Below are positions 12,417-22,667 of a stretch of DNA of 64,000 bases, one piece after another. The position numbers and the translations under genes were made by a program. The notes under the pieces are model-generated. The model ran no database searches. It was given only the letters and a program-made list of their open reading frames with translations, and was not told the DNA's origin. The stretch is from NCBI GenBank assembly GCA_036245525.1, contig BTPG01000007.1, forward strand, positions 126,836,127-126,900,126, in the 5' to 3' direction. Position 1 is the first letter of the stretch. Every line of letters begins with the position of its first letter. This stretch comes from Semisulcospira habei. Its lineage: Eukaryota > Mollusca > Gastropoda > Semisulcospiridae.

Positions 12417-12595
12417 TTGCAAAGCATTTGTCACCCGCCCCCTTCCCCCCGCCCCCCTCCCCCCCCAAAAAAAAAAACACACACACACAAAAAAAACCAA
12501 CAACAACAAAACACACACCCACCCACACACACAAAAGACAAACAGCAACAGCGGAACGGTATGCGTTCGTAGGAGACAAATAAACATATACTGAG

Positions 12596-12909
12596 TCAGT
12601 AAAACTGCGTTGGTATACCTCACTCTGTACCTAGGTTAAACGCACCAGCGGCGCCATTGTTGCGGCGCCGGATTGCATATATATATGGGAAAGGGTTTAT
12701 TCTTTATTCATCTTATTTTGCAGCAGTCAAACGACGGTCATGTGATATTTTCTCCGAGATTGCTCATTACAGGTGCAGGAAGCACAATCATGCCGTAAAA
12801 CCGATCTGATGCACTGACATGACCTGTCCGAGCGAAAATAGCAACAATGGCGCCGCTGGTGCATTTAACCTAGGCACAGGGCGAGGTATACCAACTCAGC
12901 GTCAGTAAA
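12596..12909. mobile_element. hAT-like MITE, 298 bp, with 8-bp TSD
   Basis: The insertion spans 12604-12901 between direct repeats TCAGTAAA (12596-12603 and 12902-12909). Inverted termini of about 50 bases contain GTTGGTATACCTC, TGTACCTAGGTTAAA and CAGCGGCGCCATTGTTGC. The paralogous site at about 31052-31059 holds a single TCAGTAAA with no insertion. The 8-bp duplication suggests hAT or a relative. There is no coding capacity. Confidence 0.88.
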
Positions 12910-12926
12910 GGGACGCTGTCAGTTAG

Positions 12927-12928
<2 letters not shown>

Positions 12929-13000
<72 letters not shown>

Positions 13001-13025
13001 ACACACACACAAACACACACATACA
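12929..13025. repeat. (AC)n microsatellite
   Basis: AC run with a few T interruptions at its 3' end, at the boundary of the D1 and D2 blocks. Confidence 0.96.
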
Positions 13026-13239
13026 CACAAACACAGCCAGGAAGAAGCGAATCGAGGGAGGTTTCAAAATAGCGTGCTCTAAGAGCTGACAGACTTAGTG
13101 TTATCAGTGCGCATTAGGGGGTTTCAGCAAGAGTTACCCGTCAGATCGCGTAAAACGAATTTCAACGTCACGAGAGGTGGGAGGTCAGCACAGTGCAGCC
13201 AACTGTCATCGTTAGTGTCATTAACCTGCCTAACGACTG

Positions 13240-13260
13240 ACTACCGCACAGGTAAGGAGC
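13240..13260 (+). promoter_or_regulatory. Possible splice donor of an upstream non-coding exon
   Basis: GCACAG|GTAAGGAGC, exon end at 13251. The paralogous copy reads GCACAG|GTAAGTGGC with exon end at 40318. Each lies upstream of a TRIM gene with a conserved leader acceptor, so these may be leader exons. This is speculative. Confidence 0.3.
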
Positions 13261-13731
13261 TCTCACACAGGACAAAACTTAGACGTATTACACCTGTACT
13301 TGTCTACTGCAATGTCGTGTTTACCGTACTGGACAGTCGTACTTTCTGTTTTGTTTTTACCTTCCTTGTATTCCACTGTTTTTCTTGGTTACTGCTACAT
13401 TTTGCCTTGTATGTTGTGATTGCGAAAGTTATAGGTGCTTTATTTAGCTCAGAGGTGGTTAATTTGCGCGAAAATGCGTTTCTGTCGATGACGTTTGAAT
13501 CCCCCAAGACGTTTGTTGTGTTGCTAACCTGCGTTCCTATGTTCAAGTCTTCGCTTCGCTGTTGACAGTGTCGACTTCCTGATTTCACACAAGGCCACAC
13601 AGCACTGCACGTAGCCTGCATGGTTCTATTAATCTTACCTCCCTTGCATTGACACGCGCCTTACGTGAGCAGTCGTTATAATCAGTGACAACAGCTACTC
13701 TCCTCGGCACCCTACCTCTTCCTTCCCTAAC

Positions 13732-13945
13732 TTAACCCATTTAACCCCACGGACGCATTTCCCACTTTTTGGAGGTGTTACCTAGTGACTTTGTACCAGC
13801 TGTACTGAGGAGATGGCTCGATCATGATAATTCAAGGGTAGTGCCAGATGAGCTTGGCGCCTGAAGGCGCCAAGCTCATCTGTCACTACCCTTGAATTAT
13901 CATGGTCAATTCATCGCCTGCTGTAGGGCGTTTGGGATAAATGTG
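13732..13945. mobile_element. TTAA-type MITE with H1 hairpin
   Basis: Left end TTAACCCATTTAACCCCA is intact; the right end is decayed (GGGCGTTTGGGATAAATG). The core at 13820-13915 is a palindrome: ATCATGATAATTCAAGGGTA, GAGCTTGGCGCC and their complements. Its better-preserved paralogue is 40798-41001. Confidence 0.85.
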
Positions 13946-14025
13946 CATCGTATTAAATGGGGTGGGGTGGCGTCGGTGGTGCTAGGGGGCAGCACACGTT
14001 AAAGATTCCAGCACACACATGCATG

Positions 14026-14036
<11 letters not shown>

Positions 14037-14120
<84 letters not shown>
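14037..14120. repeat. (AC)n microsatellite
   Basis: Uninterrupted AC run of about 84 bases at the right end of block D2. Confidence 0.97.
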
Positions 14121-14124
<4 letters not shown>

Positions 14125-14172
14125 AACACGGCCTGATTAATTTAGGCCCCACCAGCTAACAGGGGAATGCAC

Positions 14173-15039
14173 TAAGCGTGCAGCGGAGTTGGTATATTTC
14201 GCCCTGTACCGCGGCCTAGGTTAAATGCACTAGTGACGCCATTACTGCGATGTTCGCACTTATACGCTTGCTCGGACTGGTCCTATGCACTAGAACTGCG
14301 CGCGCAGGTAGGCTTGAACACTCGTAGTGTGGTCTCGTATGTTCCAGCTATAGGGTACTGGTAGATGCATGCTATTTCTCAACTGCAACATAATCATATT
14401 GTGTGGAATTCTCAGACACACTATAGCCCCCACCCAGGTCTGCCCTGGGGAACTTGGGAGGGGGTTAACTACTTTTTAGTTTTCAGGGTCACCCTGGTTA
14501 GCCCCGCAGGGTGGGTTTTCCCCTCTATTCTGGGGCATGTGTTTCTGTCTACCCTTGGTTCATACACCTGTATTTTCCTTTTTTAAACTCTCCCTACTGT
14601 CTGCACTGCCTGTAGCTCTTGATATTGGATGTATGTTGCTAAATGGTCTTAGGTTTATTTAGCTTATTAGACCGGCTGGCGACATACATTCAATATTCTG
14701 TTTAGTTTTTTTTTTCCACAAGCAATGCAGGTACGTCCTGAGAAAGTCTCTTTGCTGTCGGGACGTTAAGAAATCTACAACCAATCTACAACCAGTCAGA
14801 CACACTAAAAAGAGATATGGATCGACCATGATAGTTAGAGTAGTAGTGCTATGATAGTCAAACTCACGTGATTCTTTCTCCGAGATAGCTCATTACAAGT
14901 GCAGACAACACACGCTCTAAGCTGATCTAATGCACAGGACCGGTCCGAGTGACCTGACAAGCGCAAAAACCGCAAAAATGGCGCCGCTAGTGCATTTCAC
15001 CTAGGCACAGGGCGAGGTATACCAACTCAGCCTAAGGGT
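14173..15039. mobile_element. hAT-like MITE, second copy, carrying a nested insertion
   Basis: The ends match the MITE at 12604-12901: GAGTTGGTATATTTCGCCC and CCTAGGTTAAATGCAC on the left, and AATGGCGCCGCTAGTGCA, CGAGGTATACCAACTC on the right. The flanking octamers TAAGCGTG and TAAGGGTA agree at 6 of 8 positions. A 372-bp SINE-like element is nested inside. A piece of H1 palindrome (CGACCATGATAGTTAGAG) follows at 14818-14865. Confidence 0.82.
14412..14807 (+). mobile_element. SINE-like retroposon, full length, 12-bp TSD
   Basis: The insertion at 14424-14795 is flanked by perfect TCAGACACACTA repeats (14412-14423, 14796-14807). Head CCCCCACCCAGGTCTGCCCT, middle GGGGCATGTGTTTCTGTCTA, tail GGGACGTTAAGAAATCTACA. 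No reading frame. Sister copies are at 31927-32307 (-) and 32495-32860 (+). I see no convincing tRNA-type A and B boxes. Confidence 0.88.
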
Positions 15040-15483
15040 ATGTGTTCATGGACACTACTAGCAACAGAGTAGTGTCCCTGTGGCCTTTTTGCTGCAAGTC
15101 AAACCGAAACTACTCACAAACCAGATAGGTGAGGATAGCGCTGGCAGAATTGTACCGAAACTACGACTTATATTACACGCTTCGCAGTCACCTTTTTGGT
15201 CTGGATTGCTTTTTTTTTTTTAACGACTTATATACCGAAAATACCCTACTCCGAAACCAACATGCCATTTGTTCTTTCAGTTGCGACTGGCCGGCCTCAC
15301 TCAACACTCAGGACTGATCACACGAGGGTCTGTTGCGCCTGTTCTGTGTGTCAATAACTCCTTTTTACCTCGTAAGAGAAATCTTTTCAAGAGCGGTAGG
15401 ATCAAGTTTCATGGCCGCAGTCTTTGCTTTAGCATGAACTGTCGGTAAATAAAGCGAACTCACTTGCCGCACAAGGCGCTCGA
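15040..15483. other. No gene seen
   Basis: Unique-looking sequence with one T run at 15211-15220. No domain-like reading frame. Confidence 0.5.
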
Positions 15484-15940
15484 TGGCGAACAGGGGCGGA
15501 TCTTGAGGGGTGAGGGTGGGGGGGGGGGGTTCAAGAGTCCCGGACACCCCCCAAAACAACAACAACAAAATCTTTGACATGCTATAACAAAGTCCCTTTA
15601 TGGGTAATTGGACCCCCCCCCCTCCCTTTTTTGTGCCGAGATTTGACGCACACACACGCTACCCCCCACCCCCACCCCCAGCCGAGACCATATCCCCCCC
15701 CCCCGCCCCCACCCCTTGTTTGATATTTTGTATTTTGGCGAGTGGTGAGAGTCTTGGCACACGCGCGCCTTCTCCCCCCAAACCCCCCCCTCCCTCCCCC
15801 CTTTTCGTTGTTTGATTTTTCGGCCACTGGAAGACGGTCTGGCGTCGGGGAAGCCTTTTGTGTCAGGCTGAAGGTCCCAAACAAACATTTGGACCCCCCC
15901 CCCCAACACCCTCGAGATAACTGATCCGCTCCTGGCGAAC
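15484..15940. mobile_element. hAT-like MITE, 441 bp, with 8-bp TSD
   Basis: TGGCGAAC flanks the insert at 15484-15491 and 15933-15940. Ends AGGGGCGGATC and GATCCGCTCC are inverted repeats of the CAGGGGCGGATC type common in hAT MITEs. The interior is runs of C broken by short unique pieces (GAAGCCTTTTGTGTCAGGCT). A second copy in opposite orientation is at 41376-41723. Reading frames here are C- and G-run artefacts. Confidence 0.85.
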
Positions 15941-16325
15941 CATTTTCACGGTACGTGGTAGTGCTCGAAACTTCTCTGTCTGTGCAGATGCCACTGCCAG
16001 GCTACTACTCGTAGAATTGCATGATGGGGTTTCATGACGCAAAACATGGTCGCTGTGAGCGCCAAGGGGGGGTGGGGGGGGGGAGGGGGGGGGGAGGAGG
16101 CGACTTTCATGGTGTGAGATATAGGCTAGTATCTTCAGCCAGTCAGTCTATTATCTTTACCTGTTAACCCCTTCGCTGCCAGTGATCACGAATTTTGAAT
16201 TTTGCATCTGATTTTTGCATGCTAAATGTGAAGTGAACACCTGACGGTTCAACGTTGATGATACTGAGGACACAGTCGAGGCCGGGGGCATGTTGGGGAA
16301 GGGGGAGGGGGGGGGGATGAGAACA
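15941..16325. other. No gene; G-rich runs and a MITE end
   Basis: G-rich runs at 16065-16100 and 16300-16318. TTAACCCCTTCGCTGCCAG at 16165 is an orphan left end of the TTAA-type MITE. Confidence 0.6.
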
Positions 16326-16585
16326 GTCTCCATGTCAAGTTTTCAGATGGCACTGGCTTACTTAGTTTGTTGTTTGGCTCCGAACAGAGTCGTAGTCCTG
16401 TGCTAAGAGAGTTTGTAGCGTGGTGTTATAGATCATATATTGAGCTAAATGTTTCTAAGACGAGGGAGTTGCCTGTTGACATTAGGCGAAATAGTCCTGT
16501 CCTCTCGAACGCTGTGATTCATGGGGAAGAGATTAAAATAGTTAGCCAGTTTAAATACCTTGGTACAGTCTTTGATAAAAGCTGA
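16326..16585 (+). pseudogene. Non-LTR RT fragment (palm to thumb)
   Basis: One open frame reads VKFSDGTGLLSLLFGSEQ, VLREFVAWCYRSYIELNVSK and FKYLGTVFD. This matches RTs that normally read VKFADDTALLSLL at this point. The catalytic aspartate pair has changed to S-D-G, so this copy cannot be active. The fragment stops after the YLGT block. Its RT type differs from the CR1/jockey-like copies elsewhere in the window. Confidence 0.75.
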
Positions 16586-17384
16586 GATGAGATGAAAACA
16601 CAAAACAATCTTCTCAATAATAATCGCATGATTTTTTTTTGTATCCGGTATTTACATAAGCCTACAGTTTGTCTCGGCTGTCGGCTACGATTAGCTCAAT
16701 TGTGACCTGTATGCCCTAGGTGTGAAAATCAGACAATTTTCTGCACCACTTTTTCGGAGTCATTTGTAAAACAGCTAACATAACTTTAATTTTTCTTCTT
16801 TCGAAGAAAAATCTTCTAATTAATACCCGCATGATTTTTCATAAACAGTGTTTGCTGTTTTTCCCGGCCCTGGGATTCTGTTTGATTTTGACAAGAAAGC
16901 AATTACTGTGTATTAAAATAAATTACATAATATGTCGAAGTAAAAATCTACAAAACCGGAAGTTTAGCTGTTAGGCTGTTATTAATTTTGTGGCTTGCCA
17001 ACACCATATAAAGTGGTAAGATATTCTTTTGAAATTAATTTTTTTTCAACCTGTTAGACAGTGATGCTAGAGATGAGGTGGTGACTTTCAAACCGTGGTC
17101 CATTTGGATTCTTGTTTGTACACCCAGTGGCCTTCCGGTATCATTAAATATCTGAATACATTTTTTTCTGGGCTACCATCTGGCTGTCTAACGTGCATAC
17201 AGGTTATCCAAGAAGTCATGTTGGTTTGATTCAAATTGCAAAATTCATGAGTCACACGATTAAAAACAAGCTATATGTTAAACTCCCAGCAATATTCTTT
17301 CTAGTTTGTTTGTGTCCACGTTTGATAGATTACGAATTATACAACACGAAAACATGTGCAGAACTTTTGCCTTTCAGTATAACT
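16586..17384. other. No gene seen; AT-rich
   Basis: A short dispersed motif (AATCTTCT..AAT, CGCATGATTTTT) occurs twice, near 16605 and 16812. Otherwise nothing I can name. Confidence 0.5.
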
Positions 17385-17935
17385 GACGTAATCGTGGATG
17401 AATAGCCTACTTTTGTTTTTTACTAGTTATGGAGCAGTTACAAATCATAATAGTGAGGTTACGTTTGCACCGATCGACTCCAAACAACGAACGAGAAAGA
17501 ATCCCGCAAATTACACAACTCAACCAATCAGAGAAGAAAACGTAACCAAAACTCATTAATATTCATTAAAAAGAACACTCTAAATCTATCTACAATCTTC
17601 CAAGACAAGACAAGATGGACGCTTACCTGAAGCGATTCGAACGCTTCGCAAGCAATAACAACTGAAATCCAGAGACTTGGGCCAAAAAACTGAGCGCACT
17701 TCTGACCGGCACAGCGCTTGAGTTCTACACCCGCCTGACAAGAGAAGAAGCCGATGATTACACAAAGTTAAGAGCCGCCCTTCTGAGAGCCGACTTCACT
17801 AAGAGGGTTACAGACGACGATTCCGGAATTGCAAGCCTGAGGAAGGAGAAACACCCGGCCTATTCATTGAGAGAAGCAAGACCCCAAAGGACGGATAAGA
17901 ACGCCCATGCAGCCCAAGTTTTCGGCTAAGTCAGC
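17385..17935 (+). pseudogene. LTR-retrotransposon leader and gag fragment
   Basis: 17385-17500 repeats the sequence at 868-985 (GTGAGGTTACGTTTG, GACTCCAAACAAC) and may be LTR or leader sequence. From ATGGACGCTTACC at 17614 the frame encodes a helical gag-like segment (WAKKLSALLTGTALEFYTRL, then LRAALLRADF). This resembles the capsid-type gag domain of metazoan Gypsy elements. A TGA stands where a tryptophan codon would fit, soon after the start (near 17663), and the frame ends near 17930. No pol is present. Confidence 0.6.
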
Positions 17936-18534
17936 CATCTTAGCGCTAAGCATTGTCTTAGCGCGCTAAGTAAGCATATGCAACCCACTCTTGCAGAATT
18001 GCATACTTCACAGGTCCAGTATGGGATCTGTGTTGATTGCAGGCTGTTCTAGTGGCACGGACCCTGTACTACTCGTGTCACAGATCTTCACCCTTAGCTC
18101 AAGTAATGTACACCAATTATTCTCCGTGCGGCATAAACAGCATTTTAATCTATCGATGCAATTATAAACAAAGGTGTAGCCATGTATAAAATCTTGAGTG
18201 AAATCCACCCAGAATACTTGGTGTAAACTCTTTACCAAGGCAGATTCAGGTTCTTCATCGTCAAAGTGTAATTTTATCACGCCACGCCCGAGAATTGATT
18301 TATTTAAAACCAGCATTTATTTAAAACCAGCATTTCTTTCTCGGGCGCCTCATTTTGGAATACACTGCCAACGCACATAACTCTCACTCTCTTTTTCAAG
18401 GAAAGCCTTTTAAGGTGGTTGTTGCCTAACAGGTGACCCATCTGTAAGGGTATCTGTGTCGCTTTATGCCTTCATATTTATGCTGAGCGGAAGCGTGCAA
18501 ATACATGTGCAATTCTGCGTGCGTGCTTGCGTGC

Positions 18535-18581
<47 letters not shown>

Positions 18582-18604
18582 TCCCCCCCCCCCCCCCACA
18601 CACA
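17936..18604. other. Non-coding, with a LINE C-terminal remnant and CT repeat
   Basis: Around 18280-18430 the + strand encodes PRPRIDLFKTS then, after a 17-bp direct duplication (ATTTATTTAAAACCAGC), SRAPHFGIHCQRT. This is the C-terminal block of the CR1/jockey-like LINEs. (CT)n covers 18537-18577. The rest shows no feature. Confidence 0.6.
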
Positions 18605-18687
18605 CACTACACGTTAGTTTTGAGCTTAATTGTAAAAAGGCCGTACACGTCATAAATTAGGCTGCTTTGATTTGCTTTAACTTTCAG

Positions 18688-18797
18688 ACTGAAGTCCGCA
18701 TTTACATTCCGAGCCGTAGCAATCCTGACCCAGACATCAGCCTGCTATAAAGAGACACTGGAGGCAGTATTGACTATCAAGCCCTGCATACTGAGTC
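18688..18797 (+). promoter_or_regulatory. Probable 5' UTR exon of TRIM copy 2
   Basis: Acceptor TTTGCTTTAACTTTCAG ends at 18687; 110 bases to the ATG, as in copy 1. Upstream duplicon sequence starts at about 18605. Confidence 0.5.
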
Positions 18798-20546
18798 ATG
18801 GCGTCCACCAGTCGCACTTCAAGGCCGTCCGCCACCGTCAGTAAGCAGGAGTCCTTGACGTGTGCTGTGTGTCTCGACATCTTTACTGAACCCAAAATCC
18901 TCCCCTGTTTCCACACGTTCTGCAAGAAATGTCTTGAAATTTTACCTAATGAAGGATCACATTTGCAGAAGGAAATTTCTTGTCCCGCCTGTCGCAAAAA
19001 GATACCTGTTCCATATGGCGGGGCTGCGGCCTTTCAGACTGATTTTCATATTGATGTTGAAGATCTGGAGAAGGCGAGAGCGGGATCGTACTGCACTGTG
19101 CATCCTAACAAGGAGCTGGAACTTTATTGTACTCGTTGTCAGCTGCATGTGTGTACAAAGTGCATGTTGATGGAACACAAAGGACACGGAATGGAGGACG
19201 TGACTGAAGTACAATTAGCTGCTATGGACCAGCTTAAAAAAGACAGAGACAGGTTAAAGCGGTCTGCGGCGGAGATAGGTAGACATATTGAAGAAATAAG
19301 AGACGATCAAAACGCAGTGTTAGATAAGGTACGAGCTATTGAAAAAATGATCAAGAACAGGCATCTTGCTATTCACAAAGCTGCCGATGTGATCCGTGAC
19401 GAGGCGCTAGCTTCCCTTGCTTCAGTGACAGACAGCATTGCAGCAAGTCAAAATAATCATCTGCACGAACAACAGGAAAACCTGCTGGAGCTGACCAAGT
19501 TACAACAGCGAGTGCAGCAGGCTCTGGACAGCGGAGCGGACTCTGAGCTGGTGACTGTGGCCAGAGAGATGAGATGCGGACGTGGCAGCGAGGAAACCGT
19601 GCAGAAGCTGACGACAAAACAGATGACGACCGTCTGCCGTCCTGTACTCCGCTTCAGCTCCACGCTCGACGCCATGTTTGAGCGCATTCGTGACTACATG
19701 GGTAGTGCGGCCAAGATGGAGATGGCGGTATCAGCGCCTGAAGTAACCGTGCTGGAGCAGTTCCGATGTGGCGCCGATTCGGTCACTGACGTTTATCACG
19801 TGTGTCCCCTGACTGATGACATGGTGTGCTTGTCGTACGAGCCGTGTGTGTTATTTAAGGGCGTTTGTTTAAAAAAGTTTGGTGTTGACGGCAAACATGT
19901 GCAAACGCAAAACCTTGATGTCTCTGGAAGAGTGACAGTTGTGAGGAGAAAGCATGGTATGAACATGTTTGTGAAACCTGAGACAGGCAAAGTCTATACC
20001 TATGCCAAGAAATGCGACCCAGACATGACCAGATTTAAAATACTTGATAACTCTCTTCTAGGACAAGCGATTGTTTCGACATCCAAGATAGTGTCCGAGG
20101 ATCCATTGCAAACAAAAACTACAAACGTCTTCACGCTTCAATGCACCGCCCATCGTGCATTCGACGTTGACGCCAGCGAGCAGCTGTTTGTGGTGCTGGA
20201 GGAAGGCAAGTCACCAGACTGTCAGCGCAGAGTGCAGCTGTACCGACGAAATAAGCAAAAACCCATTGCCACGTACATCCCGCCTGTAGCACCGTTCCAG
20301 CCGTCGGACGTGTGTTTCTACACGCTGGGCGGCCAGGAGGTGCTGCTGGTGGCTGATGAGCTGAACGACGCCATCCACGTGGTGAACGTGCAGGACGGGC
20401 GCCGCCTGAGCTTCGCGCGCTACCTGTCCCCGGGCTGTCCGCTGCTGGTGCAGCCCACGGCGCTCAACACGGACATGAGAGGCCGCCTGTGGGTCGCCTG
20501 TAGGGGTGGCGCGATTCTCACATGTACAACCAAACGGAAAAGATGA
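18798..20546 (+). CDS. TRIM family RING/B-box protein, copy 2
   Basis: 582 codons, single exon, same start context and domain order as the gene at 7822. All RING ligands (C22 to C65) and all B-box ligands are kept (YCTVH, CTRCQLHVCTKC, HKGH). Compared with copy 1 it has two extra residues after the B-box (QLA instead of A) and one in the C-terminal domain (GRRLSF instead of GRLSF). The RING, coiled coil and last 100 residues are very close to copies 1 and 3. Most differences fall between about residues 330 and 470, in the first half of the propeller-like domain. H3, TTAA MITE, H5 arm, hairpin MITE and H4 follow in the same order as after copy 1. Confidence 0.92.
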   Translation: MASTSRTSRPSATVSKQESLTCAVCLDIFTEPKILPCFHTFCKKCLEILPNEGSHLQKEISCPACRKKIPVPYGGAAAFQTDFHIDVEDLEKARAGSYCTVHPNKELELYCTRCQLHVCTKCMLMEHKGHGMEDVTEVQLAAMDQLKKDRDRLKRSAAEIGRHIEEIRDDQNAVLDKVRAIEKMIKNRHLAIHKAADVIRDEALASLASVTDSIAASQNNHLHEQQENLLELTKLQQRVQQALDSGADSELVTVAREMRCGRGSEETVQKLTTKQMTTVCRPVLRFSSTLDAMFERIRDYMGSAAKMEMAVSAPEVTVLEQFRCGADSVTDVYHVCPLTDDMVCLSYEPCVLFKGVCLKKFGVDGKHVQTQNLDVSGRVTVVRRKHGMNMFVKPETGKVYTYAKKCDPDMTRFKILDNSLLGQAIVSTSKIVSEDPLQTKTTNVFTLQCTAHRAFDVDASEQLFVVLEEGKSPDCQRRVQLYRRNKQKPIATYIPPVAPFQPSDVCFYTLGGQEVLLVADELNDAIHVVNVQDGRRLSFARYLSPGCPLLVQPTALNTDMRGRLWVACRGGAILTCTTKRKR

Positions 20547-20642
20547 CTAATATAAAACAAGGGATCAAGAAAATATTCACAGCAGGATGATGATTGAACT
20601 GGAACATTTCTTTCTTATCGCATGTGCATGTGTAGAACAATT

Positions 20643-20751
20643 CCCAATACGCAAAAGGCCATCGGGCCTACGTCGGCCGCCATTGGCTCGCGTACGGCTG
20701 TGCGCGGGCCAACGGCGGCCAACGTCGGCCCGATGGCCTTTGCGCACTGGG
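20643..20751. repeat. Hairpin element H3, TRIM duplicon 2
   Basis: CCCAATACGCAAAAGGCCAT pairs with ATGGCCTTTGCGCACTGGG around a GTCGGCCGCC core. Confidence 0.9.
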
Positions 20752-21015
20752 TTCATGATTTGACCCTTTCAAGCGAATGGCCGAATTTCCTTGACGTTGA
20801 TAAATACATGTATGTATAACACTGCCTTCTTCTTCCGCTTAAACATCCGGGGGAAAAAACAACAACAAAAAACATAATTTTTTTTTTTAAGCGTCAAGCG
20901 TCCCAAAAATTAACGAAAAAATGGTATTGCATCTTTCCAGACTAAGCTTAAATGGGTCACTGTGACCTATATATTATCATAAAAGGATCAAGTAACTCTG
21001 GCTATTTGTGGTATA

Positions 21016-21221
21016 TTAACCCCTTCCCTGCCACTGGACTCATACTTTTGTGTCCATTTGTGTCCATCCAACGACTGATAGCCTCATTTATTCTTGAATA
21101 CAAATTGGTCTCTGAAAGTGACATAGATTCCCATGAGTCCGCGCGACTGCGGGGGCTCATGAGGATCTATGACTCTTGCAGCTGGATCTTGTTCGCTTTT
21201 CGTCGGCAGTGAAGGGGTTAA
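21016..21221. mobile_element. piggyBac-like TTAA MITE
   Basis: Flanked by TTAA on both sides (21016-21019, 21218-21221). Termini CCCCTTCCCTGCCACTGGAC and GGCAGTGAAGGGG are inverted. The central hairpin at 21122-21172 pairs CATAGATTCCCATGAGTCC with GCTCATGAGGATCTATG. 206 bp, no coding capacity. Confidence 0.85.
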
Positions 21222-21410
21222 ACCACTGACTAGGCTGAATCTGTAATTTATATTCCGAATCAGGGTGTGCTGCACTGATTTCCATATTATTCACAGAAAT
21301 CATAGCTCAAACCCAAACTCCCAAATGTTACATTTTTCAAACCAGTAAAAGTAAGACAATCTGTGTGTGCGTGCGTACGTGTGTGTGTATGTGTGTGTGT
21401 GTGTGCGTGC

Positions 21411-21441
<31 letters not shown>

Positions 21442-21764
21442 TTCGTGCGTGTGTCTGTGATTGTTTGAAGTGTAACATTACATGACCATATTTATTATTA
21501 TGTAGACAGAAAATATATGGCACGGGTCTGAATGCTCTCATGCACCCACTCAATGTTTCATACTTCTTCAACGTACCATCATGCATCCATGCATCATCCC
21601 ACACAAACAAACATTTTAATCTAGTTCCAACTTTTTCTTTATTTCACGGACAGAAACACGCACAGAGAGTAACAGTGTGCTGGTTTGTGATTTTGGATCT
21701 TACGGCTTATATTATATTAAAATCAACAAATTCCCCTGCAATTACCGCCATACACCATAGAACA
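21222..21764. repeat. Duplicon spacer with GT/GC array and H5 left arm
   Basis: A GT array with (GC)n centre lies at 21363-21450. 21673-21702 keeps only the left arm of hairpin H5 (GTGATTTTGGATCTTACGGC). Confidence 0.8.
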
Positions 21765-21965
21765 CCTTGACCGGCTGGGGAAGCAGACTGTGTTTCTGCA
21801 ATCTTTGTCAATTCAACACCAATCCAGCCGTCCCAGGAACATGGATTCAAAGTGGCCGCAGCAAGAGGAATAGATCCTCATGAGCCCCCGCAACTGCGGG
21901 GGCTCATGAGGATCTATTCCTCTTGCAGTTGCATTGTGTTCATTTTCCTCTTGGCAGCCAAGTGT
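21765..21965. mobile_element. Hairpin MITE, TRIM duplicon 2
   Basis: Perfect hairpin at 21868-21922: GGAATAGATCCTCATGAGCC pairs with GGCTCATGAGGATCTATTCC across CCCGCAACTGCGGG. It is the counterpart of 10883-11103. Confidence 0.85.
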
Positions 21966-22383
21966 TTATGCGCGATTATTGCGATTTCCTCAGAAACGAT
22001 CTATTAAACGGTTATACGGCGGGCGTCCAACCTTTGCCCTACGAGCCCGTGCTGAGGATGCTGTTGAGCAGCGCGCAGTTCTGGGCCGGCGTGGGCAAGT
22101 TACTGTCGTTGACGTTGGTGGGGATGCTTATACCGGTAGTGTTGACGCCGTTGCAGGCTGCTCGAAACGCCCCAACGGTTTGCGAGCAAGGGGACTGCTG
22201 ATCCGCCAAGGTGGCGGCGGTTTCACCCAAGCAGACGCCGGTACCCGGGTTCAAAGCCCAGTCGACGTACTCACGGCAGTCAGGGTTTGTGGCAAAGAGG
22301 CCGCTGGGGTTCTCGCCACAGAAAGTAGTAAGCCGCTGAAGCACACAGGATTAAACATGTTGATACAATGGTCATAATTATTT

Positions 22384-22488
22384 CAGTAAGCAAACGATCT
22401 TAGGGCCGACGTCGGCCGCAGTGGGCCCGCGCACTGTCGTGCTCTGGCCCACTGCGGCCGACGAAGGCCAGATGACCGTTTGCTGACT
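22384..22488. repeat. Hairpin element H4, TRIM duplicon 2
   Basis: CAGTAAGCAAACGATCTTAG pairs with GATGACCGTTTGCTGACTG around GTCGGCCGCAGTGGGCCCGC. Confidence 0.9.
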
Positions 22489-22667
22489 GGGTGTGTGGCC
22501 ATTCCATTACCATCAATATTCCTTCCTGGTTACCCACCCAACATTTAGGCTACACGAGTTCCAGTCCTGTCTGCGACACATGAACGACTCACAGATATAT
22601 ATTCCCGCTTGAAGGTAAGTAAGTTTGTGTCATTTAGTTTTTTTAATTTCTGGCAAAAAATCAACGA

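Larger units (their letters stand above)
11640..13025 (+). repeat. Duplicated block D1 (with 30329-31160)
   Basis: 11735-11905 (CACTGGGATAAACACATCATC, CCCATGAAGTGCTTTGCTC, AGAGGGAATG) matches 30358-30520. 12122-12603 (CAGCGCTAGGCATCATACGA, GCACGATATATTTATTTA, CCCCTACGGTCGTT, GGTATGCGTTCGTAG) matches 30530-31068. AC arrays of different length interrupt both blocks. The 30-kb copy lacks two MITEs present here and so serves as the empty site for each. No gene seen. Confidence 0.88.
13026..14036 (+). repeat. Duplicated block D2 (with 40086-41105)
   Basis: GGAAGAAGCGAATCGAGGGA, AGACTTAGTGTTATCAGTG, GTTCAAGTCTTCGCTTC and ACAGCTACTC..CCTCGGCACC occur in the same order in both copies. A reading frame at 13098-13565 is not kept in the other copy, so I do not call a gene. 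Both copies keep a strong splice-donor sequence (see 13240-13260). Confidence 0.88.

Noticed and set aside
13098..13565. 155-codon + strand frame in block D2
   Set aside because: The paralogous block at 40100-40560 breaks the frame, and the sequence lacks a recognisable domain.
14424..14795. SINE-like element as a tRNA gene
   Set aside because: No cloverleaf and only a weak B-box-like GGTTCATACACC; the target duplications show a retroposon.
15582..15909. Gly- or Pro-rich frames
   Set aside because: Produced by G/C runs inside a hAT-like MITE.
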